Shown one piece after another: positions 1 through 9,270 of a stretch of 64,000 nucleotides of DNA (positions within the stretch are counted from its first letter, which is position 1; each line of letters begins with the position of its first letter). The position numbers were made by a program, and so were the translations under genes. The DNA comes from Amycolatopsis balhimycina FH 1894 (GTDB lineage: Bacteria > Actinomycetota > Actinomycetes > Mycobacteriales > Pseudonocardiaceae), in the NCBI RefSeq assembly GCF_000384295.1, contig NZ_KB913037.1, positions 7,937,533 through 8,001,532 of the forward strand. The letters are read 5' to 3'. The notes beneath the pieces were generated by a model. It was given only the letters and a program-made list of their open reading frames with translations. It was not told the DNA's origin and did no database searches.

Positions 1-1
1 G

Positions 2-2080
2 GCCCGGGCGCTGCTGCCCGGCGCCAAGGCCGTCGCGCTGCGCGTGGGCGAGCACCGGTACCCGATGGAGCCGGTGATCGACGCCCTCTTCGCCGTCGCG
101 GTGCCGGAGCACCCCGGCGACTACCGGCTGGAAGTCGAGTACGACGGGCACACCGCCACCGCCGACGACCCGTACCGCTGGCTGCCCACGGTCGGGGAGC
201 TGGACCTGCACCTGATCGGCGAGGGCAGGCACGAGCGGCTCTGGGAGGTGCTCGGCGCGCGCGTCCGCTCGTACGACACGCCGAACGGAGTCGTCGAGGG
301 GACGTCGTTCGCGGTGTGGGCGCCGAACGCCCGCGGCATCCGCGTGATCGGCGACTTCAACGGCTGGGACGGGCGCGGCCACCCGATGCGCTCGCTCGGC
401 TCGTCCGGGATCTGGGAGCTGTTCGTGCCGGGTGTCGGCGTGGGCACCTGCTACAAGTTCCGCATCCTCGGCGCCGACGGGAACTGGCACGAGAAGGCCG
501 ACCCGATGGCGTTCGCCACGGAGCAGCCCCCGGCGACGGCGTCGGTCGTCACCTCTTCCGCGTACTCGTGGGAAGACGACGAGTGGGTCGCGCGGCGGGA
601 AGCGACCCAGTGGGCGGCGGCGCCGATGAGCGTCTACGAAGTCCACCTCGGGTCGTGGCGGCCGGGCCTGGACTACCGCGAGCTGGCCGACGAGCTGGGC
701 GACTACGTCGTCGAGACCGGTTTCACGCACGTGGAGCTGCTGCCGGTCTCGGAGCACCCCTTCGGCGGCTCGTGGGGCTACCAGGTGACGTCGTACTACG
801 CGCCGACGTCCCGTTTCGGCTCACCGGACGACTTCCGGTACTTCGTCGACCGCCTGCACCAGCGGGGGATCGGCGTGCTCGTCGACTGGGTGCCCGCGCA
901 CTTCCCGCGTGATGCCTGGGCGCTGGCGAAGTTCGACGGCACCGCGCTGTACGAGCACGCGGACCCGCGGCGCGGCGAGCAGCCCGACTGGGGCACGCTC
1001 GTCTTCGACTTCGGCCGCAACGAAATCCGCAACTTCCTGGTCGCCAACGCGCTGTTCTGGATCGAGGAGTTCCACCTCGACGGGCTGCGGGTCGACGCGG
1101 TGGCGTCGATGCTGTACCTCGACTACTCCCGCAAGGAAGGGGAGTGGCTGCCCAACCAGTACGGCGGCCGCGAAAACCTGGACGCGGTGCGGTTCCTGCA
1201 GGAGCTGAACGCGACCGTCTACAAGCGACACCCGGGTGTCGTGATGATCGCCGAGGAGTCCACGGCCTGGCCGGGCGTCACACGCCCGACGCACCTCGGC
1301 GGGCTCGGGTTCGGCTTCAAGTGGAACATGGGCTGGATGCACGACACGCTCCGGTATCTGTCGCACGAGCCGATCCACCGCGCGTACCACCACAACGAGA
1401 TGACGTTCTCGCTCGTGTACGCGTGGAGCGAGAACTTCGTGCTCCCGCTGTCGCACGACGAAGTGGTGCACGGCAAGGGATCGCTGTGGGGCCGCATGCC
1501 GGGCGACGCCTGGAACAAGGCGGCGGGCGTGCGCTCGCTGCTGGCGTTCATGTGGGCCCACCCGGGCAAGCAGCTGCTGTTCATGGGTGGCGAGTTCGGC
1601 CAGGAAGGGGAGTGGTCGGAGCAGCGGTCGCTGGACTGGCACCTGCTGGAAGAGCCCCTGCACCGCGGGGTGCAGGACCTGCTGCGGTCGCTGAACTCGG
1701 TGTACCGGTCCACTCCGGCGCTCTACAGCCAGGACACCTCCCCGGAGGGCTTCGCCTGGATCGACGCGAACGACTCGAGCGGCAATGTCCTGAGCTTCCT
1801 GCGCATCGGCGCCGACGGCTCACGGCTGGCGTGCGTGGCCAACTTCGCCGGCGTCCCGCACCACGACTACCGCGTCGGCCTGCCCACGGCGGGCCGCTGG
1901 CGCGAGGTGGTCAACACCGACGCCGAGGCGTACGGCGGCTCCGGCGTCGGCAACCTGGGCGCGGTGGAGGCAACGGAGGACCCCTGGCACGGCCAACCGG
2001 CCTCCGCCGTCCTCCAGCTCCCGCCCGCGGGAGTCCTCTGGCTGGCCGAAGAAACCCCACCGGATCCCGACCTCACGTGA
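2..2080 (+). CDS. glgB: 1,4-alpha-glucan branching enzyme GlgB (5' end outside window)
   Basis: Glycogen branching enzyme: it cuts alpha-1,4 glucan chains and rejoins them as alpha-1,6 branches in the cytoplasm. The frame is open from the first complete codon and residues before the GTG at 44 still read like family sequence, so the true start lies outside the window. Counting from 44, a CBM48-like domain lies at about residues 85-170, followed by a GH13 barrel. The nucleophile Asp is in LRVDAV (~351), the acid/base Glu in MIAEE (~404) and the third Asp in SHDEVVHG (~472), so all three catalytic carboxylates are present. The C-terminal beta domain is complete to the stop. The missing N-terminus is estimated at some tens of residues. 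Confidence 0.95.
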   Translation, partial: ARALLPGAKAVALRVGEHRYPMEPVIDALFAVAVPEHPGDYRLEVEYDGHTATADDPYRWLPTVGELDLHLIGEGRHERLWEVLGARVRSYDTPNGVVEGTSFAVWAPNARGIRVIGDFNGWDGRGHPMRSLGSSGIWELFVPGVGVGTCYKFRILGADGNWHEKADPMAFATEQPPATASVVTSSAYSWEDDEWVARREATQWAAAPMSVYEVHLGSWRPGLDYRELADELGDYVVETGFTHVELLPVSEHPFGGSWGYQVTSYYAPTSRFGSPDDFRYFVDRLHQRGIGVLVDWVPAHFPRDAWALAKFDGTALYEHADPRRGEQPDWGTLVFDFGRNEIRNFLVANALFWIEEFHLDGLRVDAVASMLYLDYSRKEGEWLPNQYGGRENLDAVRFLQELNATVYKRHPGVVMIAEESTAWPGVTRPTHLGGLGFGFKWNMGWMHDTLRYLSHEPIHRAYHHNEMTFSLVYAWSENFVLPLSHDEVVHGKGSLWGRMPGDAWNKAAGVRSLLAFMWAHPGKQLLFMGGEFGQEGEWSEQRSLDWHLLEEPLHRGVQDLLRSLNSVYRSTPALYSQDTSPEGFAWIDANDSSGNVLSFLRIGADGSRLACVANFAGVPHHDYRVGLPTAGRWREVVNTDAEAYGGSGVGNLGAVEATEDPWHGQPASAVLQLPPAGVLWLAEETPPDPDLT

Positions 2081-2085
2081 CTGCA

Positions 2086-2214
2086 GGGTCGACACGCGTG
2101 ATCAGGAGGTCGACACGCGTGATTGAAGGGACGACACGGCGACCGGCGTCGTGTCGGCTCCCCAATCACGCGAGTCGGCTCTCCAATCACGTGTGCTGAC
2201 CCCTCAATCACGCC
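2086..2214. repeat. Mirror-image array of ~21-nt units around a central hairpin (copy 1)
   Basis: Downstream of glgB, two tandem units of the form GTCGACACGCGTGAT..AGG are followed by a central GACGACAC...GTGTCGTC stem, then three units in inverted orientation carrying CCAATCACG. The whole stretch can fold into a long imperfect hairpin. The same architecture recurs at 31750-31896. It may act as a terminator or be a dispersed repeat; no gene is visible inside. Confidence 0.7.
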
Positions 2215-2258
2215 AAAAGCGCTCCGCCGGGTGGGCGTGGCGGGCTTACCATCGGTGC

Positions 2259-2651
2259 ATGGACGGCTCCGGTGGTGTCGTCGCGAACCTGATTCTCTTC
2301 GCCGTGGTCTGTGTCGCTCCCACGGTGCTGTTCTGGTGCGCGCTGCGCGTCCCGAAGCTCGTCGGCCGGATCCGGGAGAGACGCGCGAAACCGCAGCCCG
2401 AAGGGCCGCCGATCGAACGGGTCGCCGCGGACCTGCGGCGGGTGCACCGGCTGCTCGCCGGCTATCCCTCCGGCACCCCGGCCGCGCGGCGGTTCGGCAC
2501 CCGGCAGGCGTACGACGAGCTCCTCACCGTGGCCTGCCGCCAGGTCGGCGTCCCGCATCGGCTCGGGGAGCTGCCCGAGGGGATGGACCGAGAGATCGAA
2601 CGCCTGCGCGTCGAGCAGTCGCTGCGGGAGCGCGGGCTGGCCGTGCCCTGA
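2259..2651 (+). CDS. Small single-pass membrane protein, uncharacterised
   Basis: A 130-residue protein of unknown function. One hydrophobic segment (about residues 8-30, FAVVCVAPTVLFWCALRV) is followed by a basic stretch (RIRERR), so the N-terminus probably spans or anchors in the membrane with the C-terminal ~95 residues in the cytoplasm. The C-terminal part is rich in Arg, Glu and Leu and predicted helical. I chose the ATG at 2259 because the frame upstream runs through the repeat array; no strong ribosome-binding site is visible, and it could be leaderless. It stands alone between glgB and a convergent oxidoreductase. I do not recognise a named family. Confidence 0.65.
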   Translation: MDGSGGVVANLILFAVVCVAPTVLFWCALRVPKLVGRIRERRAKPQPEGPPIERVAADLRRVHRLLAGYPSGTPAARRFGTRQAYDELLTVACRQVGVPHRLGELPEGMDREIERLRVEQSLRERGLAVP

Positions 2652-2696
2652 GCCAATTCGTGTTCACCGGCGCCCCGGGCAGACGCCGGTGAACAG

Positions 2697-3557
2697 TCAC
2701 CGGCCGGGCGTGACGATGTCCGCGAGGCGGGCGATGTCGTCGAGCTCGTCGGTGGCGGGGTTGAAGATCAGCTCGTCCGCCCCGAGGGCGCCGAACTCCT
2801 CGACCGCGGCGCGCACCGCGTCCGGGGTCGTGCGGACGTTCGCCACGACGATCTCGGCGGCGTCGCCCATGTTGCTGTAGTAGTCGCCGACCTTCCGGAG
2901 CCCGGTCTCCGGCTCGCCGAGCGCGAAGTAGACGATGGCGACGAGCCGCGGCTCGCCCTCGCGGCCGCCGTCCTTCCAGGCCGCGCGAGCCTGGTCGAAC
3001 GAGCCGGCGACCATCGCGGGCGGCACCGAACCGGCGACGTAGCCTTCGCCCCACTTCGCCATCCGAGCCAGGGCGTTCGGCGCGAACCCGCCGAACAGCA
3101 ACGGAACCTCGCGGGTGCCCGGCGGTACGGCGGGGTTGTCGCCACCGCCGACGGGCTTGCCGTTCCAGACGTCGCGGTAGACCTCGAGGTCGGCGTCGAT
3201 CCGCTTGCCGAGCCCCTTCGGGCCGAGGCCGTCGGCGACGAAGTCGTCCGGCCGGCCGCCGATCCCGATGCCGAGGGTGAGCCGGCCGCCGGAGACGCCG
3301 TCGATGCCGGCGATCTCCTTCGCCAGCAGCACCGGCGGCCACACAGTACCGATGAGGACGTTGCTGACCAGCCCGATGGTCTGGGTGGCGCCGGCCGCGG
3401 CGGCGAGCGCGACGGTGTCCATCACACCGGGGTAGGCGATCCGGCCGACGGTGCCGAGGGTGGAGAACCCGGCTTCCTCGGCTCGGGCGGCCCAGGCGGG
3501 GATGACGTCCGGACGCATGTCGCGGACCTGGTTCGGCAGTCCGATGCCGATCTTCAT
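2697..3557 (-). CDS. LLM-class F420-dependent oxidoreductase
   Basis: A 286-residue protein of the luciferase-like monooxygenase fold, the class that in actinobacteria normally uses coenzyme F420 or flavin. It starts KIGIGLPNQ, the usual first strand of this TIM barrel, and carries the conserved GGRLTLGIGIGG glycine segment near residue 100. The ATG at 3557 is preceded by CAGGAG at good spacing, so I prefer it to the in-frame codon 36 nt upstream. The gene is the last of a run transcribed leftward and lies past the sigA terminator, so it is probably expressed on its own. The substrate cannot be read from the sequence. Confidence 0.85.
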   Translation of the reverse strand: MKIGIGLPNQVRDMRPDVIPAWAARAEEAGFSTLGTVGRIAYPGVMDTVALAAAAGATQTIGLVSNVLIGTVWPPVLLAKEIAGIDGVSGGRLTLGIGIGGRPDDFVADGLGPKGLGKRIDADLEVYRDVWNGKPVGGGDNPAVPPGTREVPLLFGGFAPNALARMAKWGEGYVAGSVPPAMVAGSFDQARAAWKDGGREGEPRLVAIVYFALGEPETGLRKVGDYYSNMGDAAEIVVANVRTTPDAVRAAVEEFGALGADELIFNPATDELDDIARLADIVTPGR

Positions 3558-3607
3558 GAAGGCTCCTGAAAGAAAGGGATGATCTTCTTCCAAGATCCCC
3601 CGAAAGG

Positions 3608-3634
3608 AAAAACCCCGCCACCAGCGTGACGGGG
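3608..3634 (-). terminator. Intrinsic terminator of sigA
   Basis: On the minus strand, just past the sigA stop, an 8-bp stem (CCCCGTCA / TGGCGGGG, one G-T pair) with a six-base loop is followed at once by TTTTT. This is a textbook rho-independent terminator and separates sigA from the oxidoreductase gene. Confidence 0.85.
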
Positions 3635-3656
3635 TCTTCCCTTTCGTGCCAGAAAA

Positions 3657-5057
3657 TCAGTCCAGATAGTCCCGCAGGACCTGGGACCGCGACGGGTGAC
3701 GCAGCTTCGACATCGTCTTCGACTCGATCTGCCGGATGCGCTCACGGGTCACCCCGTACACCTGGCCGATCTCGTCGAGCGTGCGCGGCTGGCCGTCGGT
3801 GAGGCCGAAGCGCAGCCGGACCACGCCCGCCTCGCGCTCGGACAGCGTCTGCAGCACCGACTGGAGCTGGTCCTGCAGCAGCGTGAACGACACCGCGTCG
3901 ACCGCGACAACCGCCTCGGAGTCCTCGATGAAGTCGCCGAGCTGGGAGTCGCCCTCGTCGCCGATCGTCTGGTCGAGCGAGATCGGCTCACGCGCGTACT
4001 GCTGGATCTCGAGGACCTTCTCCGGGGAGATGTCCATTTCCTTCGCGAGCTCTTCCGGGGTCGGCTCGCGGCCGAGGTCCTGGAGCAGTTCACGCTGTAT
4101 GCGGCCGAGCTTGTTGATGACCTCGACCATGTGCACCGGGATACGGATGGTGCGGGCCTGGTCGGCCATCGCGCGGGTGATCGCCTGGCGGATCCACCAC
4201 GTGGCATACGTCGAGAACTTGTAGCCCTTGGTGTAGTCGAACTTCTCCACCGCGCGGATCAGACCGAGGTTGCCCTCCTGGATCAGGTCCAGGAACGCCA
4301 TGCCGCGGCCGGTGTAGCGCTTGGCCAGCGACACCACGAGCCGGAGGTTCGCCTCGAGCAGGTGGTTCTTGGCGCGCTCGCCGTCACGCACGATCCACTT
4401 GAGATCGCGGCGCATCTGGGTGACGAGCTTCTCGCCCTCCTCCTCGGCGGTGCGCACGCGCTCGGCGGCGTAGAGCCCGGCCTCGATCCGCTTGGCCAGC
4501 TCCACCTCCTCCTCGGCGTTCAGCAGCGCGACCTTGCCGATCTGCTTGAGGTAGGCACGCACGGAGTCGGCGGACGCGGTGAGCTCGGCGTCCTTGCGCG
4601 CCTGCCGCAGCGCCTCGGACTCCTCCTCGTCCCAGACGAAGTCCGGGTTGTCGGAGCTCTTGGCGGCGGCCGCCTTGTCCGCCGCCGCCCCGCGACGACG
4701 CTGCGCCGGGGTCTCCTCGTCGTCGTCGTCGTCATCGTCGTCGGCCGAGTCGGCTTCCGGCTCGTCGGTGACCGTTTCGTCGACGACGTCGACCTCGACC
4801 TCTTCCAGGTCCGCCAGGTCGGGCGTGTCGAGTTCGGCCTCGTCGATGTCGACGGGACCGTCCGGCTCGCCGTCTTCGGTCTTCGCGCCCTTGGTCGCGG
4901 GCTTCTTCGCCGGTGCCTTCTTGGCCGGAGCCTTCTTGGCAGTGGTGGTCTTGCGCGCCGCTGGCTTCGCCGTCCCGGTGGCTGCCTCTTCGGCCGGCTC
5001 GCCGGCTGCGGTCGCTGTCTTCGTCCCGCCTCGGGTTGCGGTTCTTGCGGCTGCCAC
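3657..5057 (-). CDS. sigA: Principal RNA polymerase sigma factor SigA (RpoD/HrdB)
   Basis: The housekeeping sigma-70 factor, directing RNA polymerase to -10/-35 promoters. The 466-residue protein has an actinobacterial N-terminal extension: a Lys/Ala/Pro-rich stretch (KKAPAKK repeats, ~35-60), then a long acidic stretch with an Asp run (~70-125). The sigma core follows. Region 2 has [19 protein letters not shown] and the aromatic -10 melting residues ([10 protein letters not shown]). Region 3 follows, and region 4 ends in the -35 helix-turn-helix ([10 protein letters not shown]) and the usual C-terminus YLD. The start is a GTG. It is monocistronic, with a strong terminator behind it and ppgK upstream on the same strand, the order found around M. 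tuberculosis sigA. Confidence 0.97.
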   Translation of the reverse strand: MAAARTATRGGTKTATAAGEPAEEAATGTAKPAARKTTTAKKAPAKKAPAKKPATKGAKTEDGEPDGPVDIDEAELDTPDLADLEEVEVDVVDETVTDEPEADSADDDDDDDDEETPAQRRRGAAADKAAAAKSSDNPDFVWDEEESEALRQARKDAELTASADSVRAYLKQIGKVALLNAEEEVELAKRIEAGLYAAERVRTAEEEGEKLVTQMRRDLKWIVRDGERAKNHLLEANLRLVVSLAKRYTGRGMAFLDLIQEGNLGLIRAVEKFDYTKGYKFSTYATWWIRQAITRAMADQARTIRIPVHMVEVINKLGRIQRELLQDLGREPTPEELAKEMDISPEKVLEIQQYAREPISLDQTIGDEGDSQLGDFIEDSEAVVAVDAVSFTLLQDQLQSVLQTLSEREAGVVRLRFGLTDGQPRTLDEIGQVYGVTRERIRQIESKTMSKLRHPSRSQVLRDYLD

Positions 5058-5177
5058 TTACGCCCTTTCGCAGCGGTCGATCATGACGAGCAACGGCACG
5101 GGTGCCACTGCTGCCTCACATTCGGGGAACACGCCTCGGCCTGCGGTTTTGGCCTCCGCAGCCGTGTGCCGTGTTCC

Positions 5178-5183
5178 ATTGTA
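5178..5183 (-). promoter_or_regulatory. Candidate -10 box of the sigA promoter
   Basis: TACAAT on the minus strand, about 120 nt upstream of the sigA start, in the gap after ppgK. No convincing -35 stands at 17 nt. The implied leader of ~110 nt includes a short stem (CTGCGG / CCGCAG with an A-rich loop). Confidence 0.4.
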
Positions 5184-5230
5184 ACGACGGTACGCGCATG
5201 CGGTGCGAAGCGATCACCCTCGAGGGCCGA

Positions 5231-6019
5231 TCAGTGCTGGATGCCCTCCGCCGCGGCGGCCGCGGCGCCGACGATCCCGGCGTTGTTCTGCAGGCTCGCG
5301 ACCAGCACCGGAGTCCGGATGTCCAGCAGCGGCACCCATTTCTCGGCCTTCTTGCTGACACCGCCGCCGACGATGAACAGGTCGGGCCAGATGAGGTTCT
5401 CCAGCACGGTCAGATAACGGTGCACGCGCTTGGCCCATTCGGGGTAGGTGAGGCCCTCGTTGTCCTTCACCGAGGCGGCCGCGCGCTTCTCGGCGTCGTG
5501 GCCGTCGATCTCCAGGTGGCCGAACTCGGTGTTGGGCACGAGCTTGCCGTCCTGGAACACCGCGCTGCCGATGCCGGTGCCGAAGGTGAGCAGCGCGGTC
5601 ACGCCCTTGCGCGCGACCGGCTCGCCGAAGCGGATCTCCGCCATGCCCGCCGCGTCGGCGTCGTTCAGCATCGCGATCTGGTCGACGCCGCGGCCGAGCC
5701 GCTTGGCGAACAGGGCGTCGGCGTCCGTGCCGATCCACTGCTTGTCGATGTTGGCCGCGGTGTGCGCGACACCCTTCTTGACGACCGCGGGGAGCGTCAC
5801 GCCGACCGGGCCGTCCCAGGCCGCCTGCGTCACGATGTCGTGCACGATGTCCGCCACCGCGGACGGGGTGGACGGCTTCGGCGTCTCGAACCGGATCCGG
5901 TCGCCGATGAGCTGTCCCTTGTCCAGGTCGACCAAGGCGCCCTTGATCCCGCTGCCGCCGATGTCGATGCCGAAACCTCGGCGGGTCGCCTCCACCACGG
6001 ACGTGGTCCCTTCTCGCAC
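5231..6019 (-). CDS. ppgK: Polyphosphate glucokinase PpgK
   Basis: Phosphorylates glucose to glucose-6-phosphate using inorganic polyphosphate (and ATP) as donor; cytoplasmic. The 262-residue protein is a ROK-family kinase: the phosphate-1 loop FGIDIGGSGIKGA lies at about residues 16-28, a second glycine motif LTFGTGIGSAV near the middle, and EFGHLE and VGGGVSK in the C-terminal half. The length fits actinobacterial PpgK. The start is a GTG, and only 43 bp separate it from divergent suhB, so the two share a promoter region. Its place between sigA and suhB matches mycobacteria and supports the name. Confidence 0.92.
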   Translation of the reverse strand: MREGTTSVVEATRRGFGIDIGGSGIKGALVDLDKGQLIGDRIRFETPKPSTPSAVADIVHDIVTQAAWDGPVGVTLPAVVKKGVAHTAANIDKQWIGTDADALFAKRLGRGVDQIAMLNDADAAGMAEIRFGEPVARKGVTALLTFGTGIGSAVFQDGKLVPNTEFGHLEIDGHDAEKRAAASVKDNEGLTYPEWAKRVHRYLTVLENLIWPDLFIVGGGVSKKAEKWVPLLDIRTPVLVASLQNNAGIVGAAAAAAEGIQH

Positions 6020-6062
6020 GATTCAGAAGCCTGCCTCGGAGACTTTAACCGGATGTGGTGAC

Positions 6063-6881
6063 ATGTCGGACGTGGGAGTTGACGAGTCGTTGCTGAAAAG
6101 CGTCGCGGTGCAGGTCGCGACGGACGCCGCCGAGCTGGTCCGCGAGGCCTGGGAGGGGATGGCGGGAGGCCGTGCGGTCGCCGTGGGCACGAAGTCCGGG
6201 GACACCGACGTGGTGACCGCGGTGGACCACGAGTCGGAGCAGCTCGTGCGGGCGCGGCTGGCTTCGCTGCGGCCGGGAGAGCCGGTGCTGGGCGAGGAAG
6301 GCGGTGGCGCGGCGGGCGACGGCGTCACGTGGGTGGTCGACCCGATCGACGGGACGGTCAACTTCCTCTACGGGCTGCCGTGGTTCGCGGTGTCCGTGGC
6401 GGCGCAGGTCGGCGGGGTGTCGGTGGCCGGGGCGGTGGTGGAGCCGGCCAGCGGCCGCGTCTGGTCGGCGGCCCGCGGGCAGGGCGCGTTCCTGGACGGC
6501 AGGCGGCTGGCCGTGTCGGCGCCGTCGCGGCTGGAGCTGACGCTCGTCGGAACCGGTTTCGCGTACTCGCCCGAGCGGCGGACGCGGCAGTCGCGGTTCG
6601 CGGCGGAGCTGCTGGGCCGCGTGCGGGACATCCGCCGCAACGGCGCGGCGTCGCTCGACCTGTGCGCGGTGGCGGCGGGCTGGCTGGACGCGTACGTGGA
6701 GCACGGCCTCAACCGCTGGGACTGGGCGGCGGGCGCGCTGATCGCGGCGGAGGCGGGCGCGGAGGTGTTCGTCCCGGGCACCGCGCCGGACCTCGGCGCG
6801 GACGCGACGTACGCGGCGGCCCCGGCCATCGCCGACCCGCTGCGGAAGGCCCTGGCCGACTGCGGCGCGACGGACGTCTGA
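6063..6881 (+). CDS. suhB: Inositol-1-monophosphatase family protein SuhB
   Basis: A Mg-dependent phosphatase, probably releasing myo-inositol from inositol-1-phosphate, a step feeding phosphatidylinositol and mycothiol in actinobacteria. The 272-residue protein has the lithium-sensitive phosphatase motifs in order: GEEGG (~80), WVVDPIDGTVNF (~95-106, metal ligands Asp-Asp and the catalytic Thr) and NRWDWAAGALI (~220-230), which holds the third metal Asp. ATG at 6063. The frame is open far upstream but there it runs antisense through ppgK. It is divergent from ppgK. Downstream comes repetitive intergenic DNA. Confidence 0.92.
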   Translation: MSDVGVDESLLKSVAVQVATDAAELVREAWEGMAGGRAVAVGTKSGDTDVVTAVDHESEQLVRARLASLRPGEPVLGEEGGGAAGDGVTWVVDPIDGTVNFLYGLPWFAVSVAAQVGGVSVAGAVVEPASGRVWSAARGQGAFLDGRRLAVSAPSRLELTLVGTGFAYSPERRTRQSRFAAELLGRVRDIRRNGAASLDLCAVAAGWLDAYVEHGLNRWDWAAGALIAAEAGAEVFVPGTAPDLGADATYAAAPAIADPLRKALADCGATDV

Positions 6882-6900
6882 GCGGTCGCCGGGCCCGGGC

Positions 6901-7015
6901 AGGTCTTGAATGAGTCATTCAAGACCTGCGGCGCCCTGAATGACTCATTCGGGACTTCGGGGCGCCGCGAATGACTCATCCGGGACCTCCGGCGCCGCAA
7001 ATGAGTCATTCGCGG
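6901..7015. repeat. Four-copy tandem repeat, 30-bp period, ATGASTCAT core
   Basis: Four copies of (G/A)AATGASTCATYC start at 6908, 6938, 6969 and 6999, joined by GC-rich linkers that include GGCGCC. The core is palindromic and alternates GAGTC and GACTC. It lies between convergent suhB and cei. Related two-copy and one-copy versions lie at 48481-48523 and 63129-63151. Confidence 0.8.
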
Positions 7016-7032
7016 CGCACGGGGACCGGAAC

Positions 7033-7074
7033 TGTCGGTGCTCTCCGGTAGCGTGGAAAACGGGGGCGCCCCCG
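7033..7074 (+). promoter_or_regulatory. PafBC-type promoter motif joined to a GC hairpin (copy 1)
   Basis: TGTCGGTG at 7033-7040, an 8-nt spacer, then TAGCGT at 7049-7054 fits the RecA-independent DNA damage promoter consensus tTGTCRGTG-N8-TANNNT. It is followed by GGAAAA and the palindrome CGGGGGCGCCCCCG (7061-7074). Read on the minus strand, the hairpin followed by TTTTCC would serve as an intrinsic terminator for cei. Two near copies lie at 12437-12476 and 23095-23137. Confidence 0.6.
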
Positions 7075-7109
7075 CGAGCCGCGGTCGGCACTGCCTGGTC
7101 AGGCGCCGG

Positions 7110-7793
7110 TCAGCACTCCACGTTGCGGGCGGATGCCAGCAGTGTCTGGTCGATGACCGGGGCCTTCGCACCCGCGGACTGCTCGTTGCCGCCGCCGCCC
7201 TGGTGGGCCTTCGACCAGTCGGCGAGCTGGGTGATGACCTGGCGGGCCTCGGCGCGCGGCCGGATGTCGCCGAAGAGGGTGCCCGTGACCACGTCGACGC
7301 TCGCGTCCTTGCGGTTGTCCTGGACCAGCTCGGCGCAGGGGACGACCAGGCTGAGCGTCCGGGCCGCGGCGGCGCCGTTCTCGCCGAAGCGGATCTGGCC
7401 CCGGCACTTGGCCTCGCGGTTTTCGTACGCCGGGTCGCTGGCCGGTTCGGCGGCCCCGGTGAACCCGAGCTCCTTGAGCGCGGTCGTGGTCATGCCGCCC
7501 TTGCCGCGGGTCTCGGAGGCGTTGAGGACCCGGTAGGCGATCTTGTCGGGCGGGACGGGCGCGCGGCCGTCGAGGGCGTCGTGGGGGAGGGTGCTGAACG
7601 TGACTCCCGGTGGCGGGCTGGCGGGCGGGTCGCAGCGGACGGCCGCGTCGATGTCACCCTTGCCGACGACCGCGTTCACCCAGACGACGATCGCGGCGAC
7701 GGCGAGCACGCCGATGACGATCAGCGCCGGCAGCGGCTTGTGCTTGCGATACGGCCGCGCCCCACGGTCCCCGATGCCGTTCCCCGACGCCAC
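7110..7793 (-). CDS. cei: Envelope integrity protein Cei (LytR C-terminal domain)
   Basis: A membrane-anchored, extracytoplasmic protein linked in mycobacteria (Rv2700, Cei) to cell envelope integrity. The basic N-terminus (RPYRKHKPLP) precedes one membrane segment (LIVIGVLAVAAIVVWV, ~22-37 from the chosen start). Outside lies a LytR_C-like domain beginning IAYRVLNAS. Three cysteines in the exported part and one at the C-terminus could form disulfides. I chose the GTG at 7793 because AAGGGA lies 7 nt before it; the frame opens further upstream. The gene faces suhB convergently, as in M. tuberculosis. Confidence 0.8.
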   Translation of the reverse strand: MASGNGIGDRGARPYRKHKPLPALIVIGVLAVAAIVVWVNAVVGKGDIDAAVRCDPPASPPPGVTFSTLPHDALDGRAPVPPDKIAYRVLNASETRGKGGMTTTALKELGFTGAAEPASDPAYENREAKCRGQIRFGENGAAAARTLSLVVPCAELVQDNRKDASVDVVTGTLFGDIRPRAEARQVITQLADWSKAHQGGGGNEQSAGAKAPVIDQTLLASARNVEC

Positions 7794-8320
7794 CTGCCCG
7801 TCCCTTCCCCAAACACCGAATCCGACCGTGCGCACGGAACCGGTTCGAGGCCGATCAGCCTAGGCGCACCGGACGGCGCGCGCCGTTCCGGGTCGCCCCG
7901 CCGGAACACCCGGTCGTTCCCGTGCCCTGCCCGTGGTCCCGGGCTCCGCCCGGGACCGATCCCCGTGCAGCGATCGCACCACGCCCGCCCCGGCCGGGGC
8001 AAGCGGACACGGGCCGCGCGTGAAGTTCTCCACCCACGGGCAACCCGAACGGACCACAACGCGTCTTACCTGCGGGTTCCCCCTGTCGGGTGACGATTCC
8101 CCGGCAATGTCTGACTCGTTGCAGAACCCGCAGAGCGGTGAGCTACCCTTCCCGGGCTCCGGCCGCAGGAAGAGGCGCAAAAAGAAGAGACCTCGGTCAC
8201 TTCGGCCGTCGGGCACAAACGAGGGCCCTGGAACGTTGACCAGCGGCACGGCGGACTCACGGGCGCATCCGGGGGTCCGGGAAAACGACTACACAAGCTG
8301 ATCGCAGGGGTGAGGGACAC
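7794..8320. other. Divergent intergenic region between cei and the DUF4193 gene
   Basis: 527 bp with no gene I would support. A short plus-strand open frame (7933-8301) has a low-complexity translation and no family look. The region must carry the promoters for cei (leftward) and the DUF4193 gene (rightward). A TTGACC at about 8236 is a possible -35, but no good -10 stands at the right distance, so I make no firm promoter call. Confidence 0.4.
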
Positions 8321-8629
8321 ATGGCTACCGACTACGACGCTCCGCGCCGCAGCGAAGCCGACGAGCTGGCCGAAGACTCGTTGGAGGAGCTCAAGGCCCG
8401 GCGCAACGAGAACCAGTCCGGCGTCGTCGACGTCGACGAGGACGCGACCGCCGAGAACTTCGAGCTGCCGGGTGCCGACCTCTCCGGGCTTTCCGGTGAG
8501 GACATGACCGTGAAGGTGGTGCCGAAGCAGGCGGACGAGTTCACCTGCTCCGTGTGCTTCCTGGTGCACCACCGCAGCCGGCTGGCCGAGGACAACGGCG
8601 GACGCCTGATCTGCCGCGATTGCGCCTGA
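8321..8629 (+). CDS. DUF4193 family protein
   Basis: A 102-residue actinobacterial protein of unknown function, homologous to M. tuberculosis Rv2699c by position and sequence style. The N-terminal two thirds is acidic and charged. The C-terminus holds two CxxC pairs (Cys76/Cys79 and Cys98/Cys101) around a His-His-Arg stretch, which looks like a small zinc ribbon. The ATG at 8321 has a purine-rich site (GTGAGGG) before it. It is monocistronic, ending in a strong hairpin shared with the convergent DUF3093 gene. The metal-binding idea is inferred from the cysteine pattern only. Confidence 0.88.
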   Translation: MATDYDAPRRSEADELAEDSLEELKARRNENQSGVVDVDEDATAENFELPGADLSGLSGEDMTVKVVPKQADEFTCSVCFLVHHRSRLAEDNGGRLICRDCA

Positions 8630-8720
8630 GCGCGCAGGAGGGGTTCTCGGAACAGGGGACGAACAGACGCGACGGAGAGCCTCGAGGGAGCAGGGGAAGG
8701 CTCGAAGCGCGCTTGGGGAC

Positions 8721-8750
8721 AAGGGGGCCGGCCGGCAGGCCGGCCCCCTT
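8721..8750. terminator. Bidirectional hairpin between the DUF4193 and DUF3093 genes
   Basis: AAGGGGGCCGGCC, a four-base loop, then GGCCGGCCCCCTT: a perfect 13-bp stem with an A run on one side and a T run on the other. It lies between convergent genes and can terminate both. Confidence 0.8.
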
Positions 8751-8763
8751 CCCATGTCAGGGG

Positions 8764-9246
8764 TCAGGCGTTCTTCAGCAGCTCGGCGACCTTTTCCGGG
8801 TGCCGGGTGCTGAACAGCCAGTACGGCGTCGGGTCGGCCGCGTCGGTCAGCCGGACCCGCACGACCGGGCCGACCCAGCCGCGGTGCAGCACGTAGGCGG
8901 CGGGGTCGCCGTCCCGCCCGAGGGCCTTGCGCTTGGCCTCCTTGTCGAAGATTTCGACTTCGCCTGCGTAGCGCAGGGGCAGGTGCGCGTCGCCGACCCA
9001 CAGCTCCGGCTCGTCACCGCCGGTGACGAGGACCTTCGACCGGCCCAGCGACAGCAGCAGTGCCACGACGACCGGCAGCGCGATCACGTAGGGCAGCCAC
9101 GCCCGGATCCCCGGGTACCCGAGGTCGATCTCGGCGGCCAGCAGGACCGCCCCCAGCACCGGCAGCGGCCAGCCCCACCACGGGACGTACAGCCGCTCGG
9201 AATGCCGGACCGCGGCGTTCGCGGCCGTCTTCGCTGATTCACCCAC
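8764..9246 (-). CDS. DUF3093 family membrane protein
   Basis: A 160-residue membrane protein of unknown function (Rv2698 homologue by position). Two hydrophobic segments ([18 protein letters not shown], ~24-41, and [17 protein letters not shown], ~51-67) form a hairpin, followed by a ~90-residue cytoplasmic, probably beta-rich domain. The start is a GTG at 9246, only 24 bp from the divergent dut start, so the two share a promoter region. The frame is open further upstream, but that part is antisense to dut and lacks family character. Confidence 0.85.
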   Translation of the reverse strand: MGESAKTAANAAVRHSERLYVPWWGWPLPVLGAVLLAAEIDLGYPGIRAWLPYVIALPVVVALLLSLGRSKVLVTGGDEPELWVGDAHLPLRYAGEVEIFDKEAKRKALGRDGDPAAYVLHRGWVGPVVRVRLTDAADPTPYWLFSTRHPEKVAELLKNA

Positions 9247-9270
9247 GGGAACAGAGTAATCTCGCGGCCC

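Noticed and set aside
6901..7015. CRISPR array
   Set aside because: The 30-bp period includes both the repeat and its conserved linker. There are no unique spacers and no cas genes.
7933..8301. 122-residue plus-strand frame upstream of the DUF4193 gene
   Set aside because: Arg/Lys/Ser low complexity, no ribosome site and no family look. It is more likely promoter DNA.
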